Assembly (NCBI RefSeq): GCF_000617845.2
Contig: NZ_DF820425.1
Coordinates: forward strand, 3,089,725-3,153,724
Length of the DNA stretch: 64,000 nt
DNA from: Bradyrhizobium sp. DOA9
GTDB taxonomy: Bacteria > Pseudomonadota > Alphaproteobacteria > Rhizobiales > Xanthobacteraceae
Direction: 5' to 3'
The notes under the pieces were generated by a model. That model worked only from the letters and a program-made list of their open reading frames with translations, was not told where the DNA came from and searched no databases. A program made the translations under genes and the position numbers. Of the stretch, positions 1-8,742 are shown one piece after another. Position 1 is the first letter of the stretch. Every line of letters starts with the position of its first letter.

Positions 1-628
1 GCGCCGTAACGAGCGCCGTCGGCAGCGGGCCGGAGCCGCGCACGTCGATATCGAGGCCGTTCGCGGTCGCGGTGACCTGGATGTCCAATGGCTTGGTCAC
101 CGGCATCCTGGACGTCAGCGGCTCGGCGATTGCCCAGGCGGTATCGAGTGCGCCGTCGAGCGCGGGATCGAGGATCGGACAACGATGGATCGGGATGACG
201 TCGTGCGAGCTCGCAGCCGAGAAGCCGACCTTGAGGATGTCGTGCGTGCCGAACCGGCCGTGCAGCGTGATGCGCCGGCGCCCGGCGCCATGGGCGTCGA
301 CCAGCGACGCCACCTCGCCCTCGATGCCGGCCTGCGCCAGTGTTTCGACCACGATGCTGCGCTTCCAGGCCCGATACGGCTCGGCCGCCCAATGCTGGAT
401 GGCACAGCCGCCACACACGCCGAAATGCGGGCAGAATGGTTCGACGCGTTCCGGGCTTGCGACCTCCACCGCCAGCAGCTTGCGGCGGTCGGGATGATGG
501 CCAAGGACGTGATCGACCTCGACGGCTTCGCCGCCGAGCGTGTAAGGCACATAGACCGCTTCGCCGGTGTCGAGGCAGACGCCGTCGCCGCGATGGCCGA
601 CATGGTCGATGGTCAGGCGCTCAACCAC
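1..628 (-). CDS. RNA m5U methyltransferase, RumA/TrmA family (3' part beyond window)
   Basis: Only the N-terminal ~209 residues are in the window; the SAM-binding catalytic domain lies off the left edge. The visible part begins with a TRAM-like beta-rich segment ([14 protein letters not shown]) and then [10 protein letters not shown], with Cys66, Cys72 and Cys75. This is the cluster-ligand spacing seen in RlmD/RlmC-type 23S rRNA uracil-C5 methyltransferases, which bind a [4Fe-4S] cluster. The likely start is a GTG at 626-628, which overlaps the end of tlyA by 8 nt, so the two are probably translationally coupled. Which uridine is methylated cannot be told from this part. Confidence 0.85.
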   Translation of the reverse strand, partial: MVERLTIDHVGHRGDGVCLDTGEAVYVPYTLGGEAVEVDHVLGHHPDRRKLLAVEVASPERVEPFCPHFGVCGGCAIQHWAAEPYRAWKRSIVVETLAQAGIEGEVASLVDAHGAGRRRITLHGRFGTHDILKVGFSAASSHDVIPIHRCPILDPALDGALDTAWAIAEPLTSRMPVTKPLDIQVTATANGLDIDVRGSGPLPTALVTA

Positions 629-1355
629 GGCGCGCGCCGAGGAAGAATTCGATATTGCCGTCGCCGCCCGTAATCGGCGAGGGGAATATGTCAATCTCGG
701 TGCAGCCGAGCGAGGCCGCAAAGGCCGCGATGTCGTCGCAGATCTGGCGGTGCACGGCGGCATCGCGGATGATGCCCTTCTTGTTGTGCTTCCTGTCCGC
801 CTCGAATTGCGGCTTGATCAGCGCCAGCAGGCTCATTGGCGCAGCCGCCAGCGACAGCGCCACCGGCAGCACTGATTTCAGCGAGATGAAGCTGACGTCG
901 ATGACGACGATATCGGGGCGTGCCGGCAGGCGTTTGCCGTCATAGCTGCGGATGTCGGTCGCCTCCATCGACACGATCTTGGGATGATCGCGCAGCGAGG
1001 GATGCAGCTGGCTGGTGCCGACATCGATGGCGAACACCAGGCTCGCGCCGTTCGCCAGCAGCACCTCGGTGAAGCCGCCGGTGGAGGCGCCGACGTCGAG
1101 GCAGACATGGTCCTCGATGTCGATTCTGTACCGCTCCAGCGCGCCGGCGAGCTTGACTCCGCCGCGGGAGACATAGGGGTGCGCGGGCTCGGCCTGGATC
1201 ACCGCATCCTCGGCGATCGTCTCCGACGGCTTTGCGACCTGCTTGTCGTCGGCCGTGACGAGGCCGGCCTCGATGGCCGCGCGGGCCCGCGCCCGGCTCT
1301 CGAACAGGCCGCACTCGACCAGCAGAACATCCGCGCGCTTGCGGGGAGTAGACAT
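621..1355 (-). CDS. tlyA: TlyA-family rRNA (cytidine-2'-O)-methyltransferase
   Basis: A 244-residue protein with an N-terminal S4 RNA-binding domain ([20 protein letters not shown], about residues 6-25) followed by an FtsJ/RrmJ-type Rossmann methyltransferase domain. The SAM-binding region is [14 protein letters not shown] and downstream DVSFISLK is also typical. TlyA proteins 2'-O-methylate 16S and/or 23S rRNA; the older name is haemolysin A. I chose the ATG at 1353-1355 (MSTPRKRAD) because the upstream in-frame ATG adds a 12-residue extension that looks unlike the family. It sits in the xseB-dxs-tlyA-RNA methyltransferase order common in alphaproteobacteria. Confidence 0.93.
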   Translation of the reverse strand: MSTPRKRADVLLVECGLFESRARARAAIEAGLVTADDKQVAKPSETIAEDAVIQAEPAHPYVSRGGVKLAGALERYRIDIEDHVCLDVGASTGGFTEVLLANGASLVFAIDVGTSQLHPSLRDHPKIVSMEATDIRSYDGKRLPARPDIVVIDVSFISLKSVLPVALSLAAAPMSLLALIKPQFEADRKHNKKGIIRDAAVHRQICDDIAAFAASLGCTEIDIFPSPITGGDGNIEFFLGARRG

Positions 1356-1380
1356 CGGCTCTCTCAAGATGGTCCGGCGC

Positions 1381-1935
1381 TTATGTAGCAACCAATCGCG
1401 CGGCCGCCATCCGGACGCAAGTCTCGAACGCGGCGAGGTCGTGCCAGACGTCGATCGGCATCGCGGCCGGTGTCACCAGCGGGCAGCCGTGCAGCTCCAG
1501 CGCATGGATCATCATGAGGTTGTCGGCGAGGCCGAAGTCCTCGACCGTCAGCCCCTGGGCGTCGACCAGCCGTCCCTCTTCGGAGGTGACCTCCATGAAG
1601 CGCGAGACGCGGTCGCCATAGGTGGCTGGATCGTTTGAATAGGCGAGACAAAGCTTGCCGCGTCCCGCCATGTAGCCAAGCTCGTAGACGGTGCCGGGAT
1701 CGGCGCCGGCCCCGCGGAATGGCGTCAGGTTTGCGATGATGGCATCGGCCGCGTCCATCATCGCCTCGTTGCCGCAAAAGATTTGCCTCGAAGCATCGGG
1801 GGCAAAGAGGTCTATAGCGTTGTCGAGGGGATAGAGCCCGGTGAGGCCATGAGCGGTGCAAATATCGACCTTGCGCCGGCCGATCTCGACTGCATCCGGC
1901 AGGAACACGTCGGGGCCTGCCAGATAGATTTTCAT
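1381..1935 (-). CDS. nucleoside 2-deoxyribosyltransferase-like protein
   Basis: A 184-residue protein that starts MKIYLAGPDVFLPDA, the typical beginning of the nucleoside 2-deoxyribosyltransferase superfamily. The active-site region DAIIANLTPFRGAGADPGT.YELGYMAGRGK contains the conserved Glu of the family (in YELGYM). Such enzymes exchange or hydrolyse the base on deoxynucleosides or nucleotides in the cytoplasm. It lies between dxs and tlyA on the same strand, separated from dxs by a palindromic repeat. Substrate is unknown; a nucleotide-hydrolase role is equally possible. Confidence 0.85.
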   Translation of the reverse strand: MKIYLAGPDVFLPDAVEIGRRKVDICTAHGLTGLYPLDNAIDLFAPDASRQIFCGNEAMMDAADAIIANLTPFRGAGADPGTVYELGYMAGRGKLCLAYSNDPATYGDRVSRFMEVTSEEGRLVDAQGLTVEDFGLADNLMMIHALELHGCPLVTPAAMPIDVWHDLAAFETCVRMAAARLVAT

Positions 1936-1970
1936 GGAGTGCGGCCTGCCGATGCGAAGCGCGGTGCAAC

Positions 1971-2091
1971 ACCTCTCCCATCGGGAGAGGTCGGCGCGAA
2001 GCGCCGGGTGAGGGGTTACGCTCTCACGTGGGACCTGGACCCCTCACCCGGATTGCTACCGCAATCCGACCTCTCCCTACGGGAGAGGTGG
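1971..2091. repeat. GC-rich palindromic intergenic repeat, copy 1
   Basis: A composite inverted repeat between dxs and the deoxyribosyltransferase gene. The outer arms are ACCTCTCCCATCGGGAGAGG at the left and CCTCTCCCTACGGGAGAGG at the right, each itself a hairpin. Inside are GGGTGAGGGG and its complement CCCCTCACCC. Related sequence is found near 47067-47100 and 63672-63832. The form resembles the small dispersed palindromic elements known from Bradyrhizobium and Rhodopseudomonas genomes; it may also act as a bidirectional terminator. Confidence 0.75.
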
Positions 2092-2112
2092 GTTCAGCGT
2101 CTGCTGCGACGA

Positions 2113-4053
2113 TCAAGCCAGCTTGACCGTCTCGGTCTTCACATCCTTGCCGAGTGCCTCGAACACCTTGGCGACGATGCCCTTGGCGTCGAGGCCGGCG
2201 CGGGCGTACATCGCGGCCGGGGTGTCGTGGTCCTGGAACACGTCGGGCAGCACCATCGAGCGGAACTTGACCATACCGCTGTCGAGCACGCCCTGATCCG
2301 TCAGGTACTGCGCGACATGCGAGCCGAAGCCGCCGATCGAGCCTTCCTCGATCGTGATCAGGATCTCGTGGTCGCGCGCGAGCTTGAGCACCAGCTCGGT
2401 GTCCAGCGGCTTCATGAAGCGCGCGTCGGCGATCGAGGTCGACAGGCCGTGGGCGGCGAGCTCGTCGGCCGCCTTCTCGCATTCGGCAAGGCGCGTGCCG
2501 AAGGAGAGCAGGGCGATCTTGCTGCCCTCGCGGATCATGCGACCCTTGCCGATTTCGAGCGGAATGCCAACCTCGGGCATCTCGACGCCGCGGCCTTCGC
2601 CGCGCGGATAGCGCAGCGAGCTCGGACGGTCGTTGATCGCAACCTGGGTCGCCACCATGTGCACGAGCTCGGCTTCATCGCTGGCTGCCATGATCACCAT
2701 GTTGGGCAGACAGCCGAGATAGGCGTTGTCGAACGAGCCGGCATGGGTCGCGCCGTCGGCGCCGACGAGGCCGGCGCGGTCGATGGCGAAGCGGACGGGC
2801 AGGCTCTGGATCGCGACGTCGTGCACGATCTGGTCGTAGCCGCGCTGCAGGAAAGTCGAGTAGATCGCGCAGAATGGCTTGTAGCCTTCGGTCGCAAGAC
2901 CCGCGGCAAAGGTCACCGCGTGCTGCTCGGCGATGCCGACGTCGAAGGTGCGGTCGGGGAAGGCCTTGTTGAAGATGTCGACGCCGGTGCCCGACGGCAT
3001 CGCCGCGGTGATGGCGACGATCTTGTCGTCCTTCTGGGCTTCCTTGACGAGGCTCTGGCCGAACACGTTCTGATAGGCCGGCGCATTCGGCTTGGACTTG
3101 GCCTGCGTGCCGGTCGCGACGTCGAACTTGACGACCGCGTGGTACTTGTCGGCGGAGGCTTCCGCCGGCCCGTAGCCCTTGCCCTTCTGCGTCACGACGT
3201 GGACCAGGATAGGGCCGGTCTCCATGTCGCGGACGTTCTTCAGCACCGGCAGCAGATGGTCGAGGTTGTGGCCGTCGATCGGGCCGACATAGTAGAAGCC
3301 GAGCTCCTCGAACAGCGTGCCGCCGTCCATCATGAAGCCGCGGGAATATTCCTCGACGCGATTGGCGCGGTTGGCGAGGATCTTCGGCAGGCGCTTGTTG
3401 ATCTGCTTGGCCGCATCGCGCAGCGTGCGGTAGGTCTTGCCGGAGTAGAGGCGCGACAGATAGGCGCTCATGGCGCCGACCGGCGGCGCGATCGACATGT
3501 CGTTGTCGTTGAGGATGACGATCAGGCGCGAGTTCATCGCGCCGGCATTGTTCATGGCCTCATAGGCCATGCCGGCCGACATCGCGCCGTCACCGATCAC
3601 GGCGATAACGTTGTTCTTGCCGCCGGAGAGGTCGCGCGCCACGGCCATGCCGAGGCCGGCGGAGATCGAGGTCGAGGAATGCGCCGCACCGAACGGATCG
3701 TAATCGCTCTCGCTGCGCTTGGTGAAGCCGGACAGGCCGCCGCCGGTGCGCAGCGTGCGGATGCGGTCGCGCCGGCCGGTGAGGATCTTGTGCGGATAGG
3801 CTTGGTGGCCGACGTCCCAGATCAGCCGGTCGCGCGGCGTATCGAAGACGTAATGGATCGCGGTGGTGAGCTCGACCACGCCGAGGCCCGCGCCGAAGTG
3901 ACCGCCGGTCACCGAGACGGCATCGATGGTCTCCTGCCGCAGCTCGTCTGCAACCTGGCGAACCTGCTCGACCTTGAGCTTGCGCAGGTCTTCCGGGGTC
4001 CGGATGGTGTCGAGAAGCGGCGTCTTACTGTATGCGTTCACGGCGATTTCCAA
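2113..4053 (-). CDS. dxs: 1-deoxy-D-xylulose-5-phosphate synthase
   Basis: A 646-residue thiamine-diphosphate enzyme that joins pyruvate and glyceraldehyde 3-phosphate in the first step of the MEP isoprenoid pathway. The N-terminal half carries the Asp-His region [26 protein letters not shown] and the ThDP motif [18 protein letters not shown]; the transketolase-like middle domain has [15 protein letters not shown] with the catalytic Glu. Length matches the family (about 620-650). The start at 4053 gives [14 protein letters not shown]; a GTG five codons later ([10 protein letters not shown]) is possible. It follows xseB after about 610 bp that carry strong hairpins. Confidence 0.97.
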   Translation of the reverse strand: MEIAVNAYSKTPLLDTIRTPEDLRKLKVEQVRQVADELRQETIDAVSVTGGHFGAGLGVVELTTAIHYVFDTPRDRLIWDVGHQAYPHKILTGRRDRIRTLRTGGGLSGFTKRSESDYDPFGAAHSSTSISAGLGMAVARDLSGGKNNVIAVIGDGAMSAGMAYEAMNNAGAMNSRLIVILNDNDMSIAPPVGAMSAYLSRLYSGKTYRTLRDAAKQINKRLPKILANRANRVEEYSRGFMMDGGTLFEELGFYYVGPIDGHNLDHLLPVLKNVRDMETGPILVHVVTQKGKGYGPAEASADKYHAVVKFDVATGTQAKSKPNAPAYQNVFGQSLVKEAQKDDKIVAITAAMPSGTGVDIFNKAFPDRTFDVGIAEQHAVTFAAGLATEGYKPFCAIYSTFLQRGYDQIVHDVAIQSLPVRFAIDRAGLVGADGATHAGSFDNAYLGCLPNMVIMAASDEAELVHMVATQVAINDRPSSLRYPRGEGRGVEMPEVGIPLEIGKGRMIREGSKIALLSFGTRLAECEKAADELAAHGLSTSIADARFMKPLDTELVLKLARDHEILITIEEGSIGGFGSHVAQYLTDQGVLDSGMVKFRSMVLPDVFQDHDTPAAMYARAGLDAKGIVAKVFEALGKDVKTETVKLA

Positions 4054-4664
4054 TTTGTCAGCACCGGAAGGTCATTCCGGTGCGCGATGGGTTTGCACAA
4101 TATCGGCGCAGCGCGAGTCCTATAAACCATCGGAGCCACCTGCGCGGGGCAAGGCCCCGCCTTCAAGCTTAGGTAAGCTTAAGTGCGTTCCGGTTCAGTC
4201 TCTGTGATCCCTGTCACTTAGATCGGCTTCGTCCGTCCCCAGCCAATTTCACTAGCAGTTCGAAGCACTTGTCGTCGGTAATCGGTGCCCACGCAAGGCT
4301 TGCAAAAAGCCACACTCCGCGCAGCTTTACACCAAAGCTTGGGCCAAAGCCAACCCGCTGGACCGATTAGGGGTATGCAGGTGCAACTCGCGGGCCAGAA
4401 GTGGTTAACCTTGGCCCGGGTCAAGGGTTCCGGCCTTGCCCAGTTCCTTGGCAGGCTTTTCTTGCCCGCAATGAGCCCTCATGGCCCGATTCTGAGGCGG
4501 GACGTATCGATCCGCTCCCGGAACCGCGATGCCGGCCGGGAACTGCGCCGTGCGGTTCCCGGGTGGATGCGGCGGCCACGGTCCTCGCGAAGACGTTTTG
4601 AGCGGACCAGCGCCGCGTCTCGCGCGGGCCTGCAACGTCAGGAAATCGAGCGGGAAAGCACGCT
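4054..4664. other. intergenic region between xseB and dxs
   Basis: No convincing gene on either strand; the short open frames here have no recognisable family or good ribosome site. Near the dxs end it holds two symmetrical elements: a hairpin GCGGGGC-AAG-GCCCCGC at 4144-4160 and an inverted repeat AAGCTTA-GG-TAAGCTT at 4165-4180. The rest shows nothing I can name. Confidence 0.6.
4144..4180. promoter_or_regulatory. hairpin plus inverted repeat upstream of dxs
   Basis: Two adjacent symmetrical elements about 90-125 bp upstream of the dxs start. The first is a 7-bp GC hairpin with a 3-nt loop (4144-4160). The second is the 16-bp near-palindrome AAGCTTA-GG-TAAGCTT (4165-4180). An operator or leader structure is possible; no matching regulator is recognised. 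Confidence 0.35.
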
Positions 4665-4916
4665 TTACTGGACGTCGAGCGGCGCGGTGCCGGTGGCCTG
4701 GCCGCTGGCATCGGTGGTGATCTTGTCGACGCGCGCCTCGGCCTGGCGCAGCAATTCCTCGCAGCGCCGCTTCAGCGCCTCGCCGCGCTCGTAGATCGTC
4801 ACGGATTCCTCGAGCGGCACCTTGCCGTCCTCGAGCCGCTTCACGATCGTTTCGAGTTCCTCGATCGCGCGCTCGAAGGTGAGCCTGGAGACGTCGACTT
4901 GCGTGTTTTCGGCCAT
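4665..4916 (-). CDS. xseB: exodeoxyribonuclease VII small subunit
   Basis: An 83-residue protein, the usual size for XseB. It has the family signature LTFERAIEELETIVKRLEDGKVPLEESVTIYERG (residues about 12-45), then a helical segment with LKRRCEELLRQAEARV. With the large subunit XseA it forms the ATP-independent exonuclease that degrades single-stranded DNA; xseA is not in this window. I prefer the ATG at 4914-4916 (MAENTQVDVS) over one 20 codons upstream because it matches family length. The linkage to dxs is common in proteobacteria. Confidence 0.93.
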   Translation of the reverse strand: MAENTQVDVSRLTFERAIEELETIVKRLEDGKVPLEESVTIYERGEALKRRCEELLRQAEARVDKITTDASGQATGTAPLDVQ

Positions 4917-4990
4917 ATCCGTTTCCGATTGCCCGCTTCGCTGCACCCTGGAGAAAGCAGAGTTTTGCGGGCGCAATGTGGCGGGTCTGT

Positions 4991-5920
4991 CTAAGCGCCC
5001 ATCAGGGCGCCGACATGCGCCGTAACAGATTCTTTCAGTCCCTGCAGGTCATAGCCGCCCTCGAGCACCGAAACAATGCGGCTACCTGCGGTCTTGTCGG
5101 CGAGATCCATCAGCTTGCGTGTCACCCAGGCATAGTCCTCCGCGCGCAGGTTCAGCGAAGCCAGCGGATCGCGATAATGCGCGTCGAAGCCGGCGGAGAT
5201 GATCAGCAGCTCGGGGCTGAATTTCTCGAGCTGCGGCAGAATCAGATTCTCGAATGCGGAGCGGAATTCCGGGCCGCCGTCCTCGGAGGCGAGCGGGGCA
5301 TTGACGATGGTGTCGTGATCGCCGCGCTCGCCCTTGGCGCCGGTGCCCGGAAACAGCGGCATCTGGTGCGTCGAGCAGTACATCACGGTCGGGTCCGACC
5401 AGAAGATGTCCTGCGTGCCGTTGCCATGGTGCACGTCGAAATCGACGATGGCCGCGCGCTTGATGCCGTATTTGCGCTGGGCATGGCGCGCGGCGATCGC
5501 GACGTTGTCGAAGAAGCAGAAGCCCATCGGCTTGCCGATCTCGGCGTGATGTCCGGGCGGGCGGACCGCGACGAAGGCGTTGCGATGCTCGCCGGCCATC
5601 ACCGCTTCGGTCGCCGCCACCGCGCCGCCAACGCCGCGCATCACCGCCTCCCACGTGCCCGGAGACATCGAGGTGTCGCCGTCGATATAGACCTGACCGC
5701 TGGTCGGGGCGATGTGGCGCAGCTCGGTGACGTAATGCTCGTTGTGGCAGAGCGTGACGAGATCGAGGTCGCCCTCCGGCGCCTCCTCGCGCGCCAGGAA
5801 CTGGAAGCGCTCATGCGACAAGGCTTCTTCCACCGCGCGCAGACGATCCGGCCTCTCAGGGTGTCCCGGCGGCGTGACATGGTCGAGGCAGGCCTTGTGG
5901 GAAAGGAGAAGCGTGCTCAT
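4991..5920 (-). CDS. histone deacetylase-like (HDAC/AcuC) zinc amidohydrolase
   Basis: A 309-residue protein of the arginase/deacetylase superfamily. Visible motifs are HPERPDRL near the N-terminus, RPPGHHAE with the catalytic His pair, FFDNVAIAA, the zinc-binding [13 protein letters not shown] (Asp and His ligands) and [12 protein letters not shown] with the second zinc Asp. Bacterial members hydrolyse acetylpolyamines, acetoin-related or acetyl-lysine substrates; which applies is not visible. The start MSTLLLSH at 5918-5920 is chosen over an upstream ATG that adds 24 atypical residues. A perfect FixK/FNR-type palindrome lies about 113-126 bp upstream. Confidence 0.92.
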   Translation of the reverse strand: MSTLLLSHKACLDHVTPPGHPERPDRLRAVEEALSHERFQFLAREEAPEGDLDLVTLCHNEHYVTELRHIAPTSGQVYIDGDTSMSPGTWEAVMRGVGGAVAATEAVMAGEHRNAFVAVRPPGHHAEIGKPMGFCFFDNVAIAARHAQRKYGIKRAAIVDFDVHHGNGTQDIFWSDPTVMYCSTHQMPLFPGTGAKGERGDHDTIVNAPLASEDGGPEFRSAFENLILPQLEKFSPELLIISAGFDAHYRDPLASLNLRAEDYAWVTRKLMDLADKTAGSRIVSVLEGGYDLQGLKESVTAHVGALMGA

Positions 5921-6032
5921 CAGGTCGGCCTCACGGAAAACGGGCTTTTGGCGTCGTTGGCGCATCCGGCGCCAAAACGCAACGCAAAACACAATCTAGG
6001 CGCTTGGCCGGCAATGGCAAAGGGCTGCCCGT

Positions 6033-6046
6033 TTGATCCGGATCAA
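6033..6046. promoter_or_regulatory. FNR/FixK-type box upstream of the HDAC-like gene
   Basis: The perfect palindrome TTGATCCGGATCAA fits the FNR/FixK consensus TTGAT-N4-ATCAA. It overlaps the stop codon of the 5'-nucleotidase gene and lies about 120 bp upstream of the minus-strand HDAC-like gene. The same 14 bases occur at 37840 and 57576. In Bradyrhizobium, FixK2 controls low-oxygen genes through such sites; control of this gene is inferred. Confidence 0.6.
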
Positions 6047-7701
6047 TTCACCCGCAGGATGCGGGTGGGCGGCAGCGGACCGACCGGCCCGTGCGCCCGG
6101 AAGAACGCGAACAGCGCGTCCGCATCATAGCCGCCATATTGCGGCGCCGTGCCCTGCTTGGCGACGGTAAATCCGTCTCCGCCGACGGCGAGGTAATCGT
6201 TCAACGTGACGCGGTAGCCGCTTCCAGGCTCGATCGGCCTGCCGCCCAGCGTCATCCTCTCGAGGCTGACGCGCTCGCCGTACGGCTTTGACGCATCCCA
6301 GGTATAGCTGAAGCCGTTCGACACCTGGAGAATCCGCGGCCGCTTCGGGTCCAGCCATTGCTGCTCGAGCATGTCCTTGAGCTGGCTTCCTGTCAGCGTC
6401 ATGGTGACGAGACGGTTGCGGAACGGCTGGCTGGCGAAGACGTCGCCGAACGTGATCGCGCCGTTCTCCTTCGGAACGATGTCGGTGCGGATGCCGCCAG
6501 GATTGGTGAGCGCGATGACAGCGCTGCCATCCTTCGCATCGCGGGTTGCGAGCAATTGCGCGTCGGCGATGATATCGCCGAGCGCGCTTTCGCCGGCCTC
6601 GTTCGGCACGCGCGACAATGTCTGCGTCACCGAGCCGGCGGGCCGGTTGGCGATCGGCGCGGAGAGCTTGTCGTAGGCGTCGATCAATGCGGCCTGGTCG
6701 GGATCCCTCGCCAGCGAAGCGTTGGCGACGATGACGTTCTCGGCCCTGGCACTGATGATGTCGCGCGTTGCGGGATCGAGCTTGAGGTCGATCGCGGTGA
6801 CGAGCGTTCCGTATTTGTCGCCGCTGGTGACGAGCCGCCCGTCGATATCGCAGACATAGGCACGGTGGGTGTGGCCGCTGACGACGACGTCGACGGCAGG
6901 ATCGAATTTCCTGACGATGTCGACGATCGGTCCCGTGATGGCAGGGCATTCGTTGTAGTCGCCGGCGGGCTCGCCGCCCTGGTGGATCAGCACCACGATC
7001 GCTTCGACGCCGCGCGCCTTCAGCTGCGGAACTAGCGCGTTCACCGTCTCGGCCTCGTCGCGGAATTCGAGCCCGGCGATGCCTGCCGGCGAGACGATGC
7101 CGGCGGTCTCCTTCAGGGTCAGCCCGATGAAGGCGACGGGGATGCCATCGAATTCCCGGATCTCGTAGGGCGGCAGCACGCTCTTGCCGGTCGCGGTCTC
7201 GACGGTGGAGGCCGCGAGATAACGGAATTTGGCCCCGGCGAAGGCATGCGGTCCCTGGCAGCCGTCGACGGGATGGCAGCCGCCGTTCTGCATCCGCAGA
7301 AGCTCGGTCTTGCCCTCGTCGAATTCGTGATTGCCGACCGAGCTGATCGCGAGGCCCATCATCGAGAGCGCCTCGATCGAGGGCTCGTCGTGAAACATCG
7401 CCGACAGGAACGGGCTCGCACCGATCAGGTCGCCCGCGGCGACGAAGATGGTGTTCTTGTGTCCTTCGCGCAGCTGCTTGACCAGCGTCGCCATGTACTC
7501 GGCGCCGCCGGCCGCCACCGTCACCTTCCTGGACTTGTCTTCGGGGTCGTTGATGCGGATGCCGCCCGGCGGCGGTCGCAGATTGCCATGGAAATCGTTG
7601 ATGGCGAGAACGCGCAGCTCGACCGGCGCTGCGGTCTGGGCGGCGGCGGGAAGGGTGGCGAGGGCGAGTGCGGCAAGGATGGATGGGACTACGTATCGCA
7701 T
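6043..7701 (-). CDS. periplasmic bifunctional metallophosphatase/5'-nucleotidase
   Basis: A 552-residue UshA-family protein. Residues 1-21 (MRYVVPSILAALALATLPAAA) are a clear signal peptide, so the enzyme acts in the periplasm. The calcineurin-like domain has the metal motifs NDFHGN, GDLIGASP, GNHEFDEG and VVSGHTHRAY. The C-terminal 5'-nucleotidase domain has NPGGIRTDI and the substrate-stacking region NGFSYTWD. It would release nucleosides and phosphate from extracellular nucleotides for uptake. It is followed on the same strand by the HDAC-like gene after about 120 bp. Confidence 0.94.
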   Translation of the reverse strand: MRYVVPSILAALALATLPAAAQTAAPVELRVLAINDFHGNLRPPPGGIRINDPEDKSRKVTVAAGGAEYMATLVKQLREGHKNTIFVAAGDLIGASPFLSAMFHDEPSIEALSMMGLAISSVGNHEFDEGKTELLRMQNGGCHPVDGCQGPHAFAGAKFRYLAASTVETATGKSVLPPYEIREFDGIPVAFIGLTLKETAGIVSPAGIAGLEFRDEAETVNALVPQLKARGVEAIVVLIHQGGEPAGDYNECPAITGPIVDIVRKFDPAVDVVVSGHTHRAYVCDIDGRLVTSGDKYGTLVTAIDLKLDPATRDIISARAENVIVANASLARDPDQAALIDAYDKLSAPIANRPAGSVTQTLSRVPNEAGESALGDIIADAQLLATRDAKDGSAVIALTNPGGIRTDIVPKENGAITFGDVFASQPFRNRLVTMTLTGSQLKDMLEQQWLDPKRPRILQVSNGFSYTWDASKPYGERVSLERMTLGGRPIEPGSGYRVTLNDYLAVGGDGFTVAKQGTAPQYGGYDADALFAFFRAHGPVGPLPPTRILRVN

Positions 7702-7775
7702 GACGCCAGATTAGTCGTGCCGCGCGAAGATTTCACGAAAGTTCTCGCCGTCATTCCGGGGTGAGGCGCAGCACC

Positions 7776-8534
7776 TCACCGCTTCTTCCTGTTCGCGAAC
7801 GCATTGAACGCGGCAATCGCCTCCTCAGACTTGAGCCGTTCGCCGAACAGATGGCCTTCCTGGTCGATGCGGCGCGTCAGCTCTTCGGGCGGAGTGCGCA
7901 GCAGCTTGCGCGAGGTCGCGACCGCCTCGGCCGGCAGCCGGCAGATCTCGCGCGCCACCTTGCGCGCCTCGACCTCGGTGTGCCCCGGCGAGACCACGGT
8001 GTTGACGAAGCCGGCGGCTTCGGCCTCCGCGGCGGTGAAGGTCCGCCCCATCACCAGCATCGCGAAGGCGCGCTGGTACCCCATCGTGTTCGGCATCAGG
8101 AGGCTGGCCGCGCCGACCGGCACGAGCCCGAGCTTGATGTAGGGCGCGGAGAACGTCGCGGCTGTCGAGGCGAGCACGTAGTCGCAATGAAACAGCATCA
8201 CGGTGCCCACGCCGATCGAGGCGCCGTCGACGGCGGCGATGATCGGCTTGGTGTTGAGGGCGAGCGAATAGAGAAACTTGGCGCCGTTCGACAGCGTCTC
8301 CGGGCGCGCCGTGTCGGCGTGGAGAAAATCGTCGATATCGTCGCCGGCAGTGAACACGCCGGAGCCGCCGGTGATGATCATGCAGCGGACATCGGGATTG
8401 TTCTGCGCGGTGTCGATGGCGTGGCTCATCTCCCGGTACATGTCCTGGGTGATCGCGTTCTTCTTGCCCGGGCGGCGCAGGGTGATCACGCGCGTTCCGC
8501 GCTCTTCGGTGACGACGATATTGCCATTCGCCAT
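7776..8534 (-). CDS. enoyl-CoA hydratase/isomerase family protein
   Basis: A 252-residue crotonase-fold protein. It starts MANGNIVVTEERGTRVITLRRPGKKNAIT, the usual first strand of the family. The oxyanion-hole regions are ITGGSGVFTAGDDIDDF and AAVDGASIGVGTVMLFHCDYVLAS. It lies 208 bp downstream of an acyl-CoA dehydrogenase on the same strand, which suggests a role in beta-oxidation of a fatty or aromatic acyl-CoA. In the usual second catalytic position it has the non-standard PYIKLGLVPVG, so whether it hydrates or isomerises is not certain. Confidence 0.92.
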   Translation of the reverse strand: MANGNIVVTEERGTRVITLRRPGKKNAITQDMYREMSHAIDTAQNNPDVRCMIITGGSGVFTAGDDIDDFLHADTARPETLSNGAKFLYSLALNTKPIIAAVDGASIGVGTVMLFHCDYVLASTAATFSAPYIKLGLVPVGAASLLMPNTMGYQRAFAMLVMGRTFTAAEAEAAGFVNTVVSPGHTEVEARKVAREICRLPAEAVATSRKLLRTPPEELTRRIDQEGHLFGERLKSEEAIAAFNAFANRKKR

Positions 8535-8742
8535 GAGAGCCCCCCTTGCGCTCGCCGCGATGCCTGCCGATCGCGAGTCTTGCGAACATCAGCCTACATC
8601 ATCCCGGAGGCGTGCCAATGCGCTTCGCCAATCTTTCAGCGCCGAATTCCCCAAACTTCGATGCCTGGCACTCGTCACAACAATAACTGCAATTTGTCTA
8701 TTGAAAAACCTTCGGTTGTGACGCACGATCGTCGGCGTCTTC

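Noticed and set aside
1783..4125. A 780-codon open frame on the plus strand opposite dxs
   Set aside because: Its content is the usual His/Asp/Arg-rich mirror of a GC-rich gene, and dxs on the minus strand is certain.
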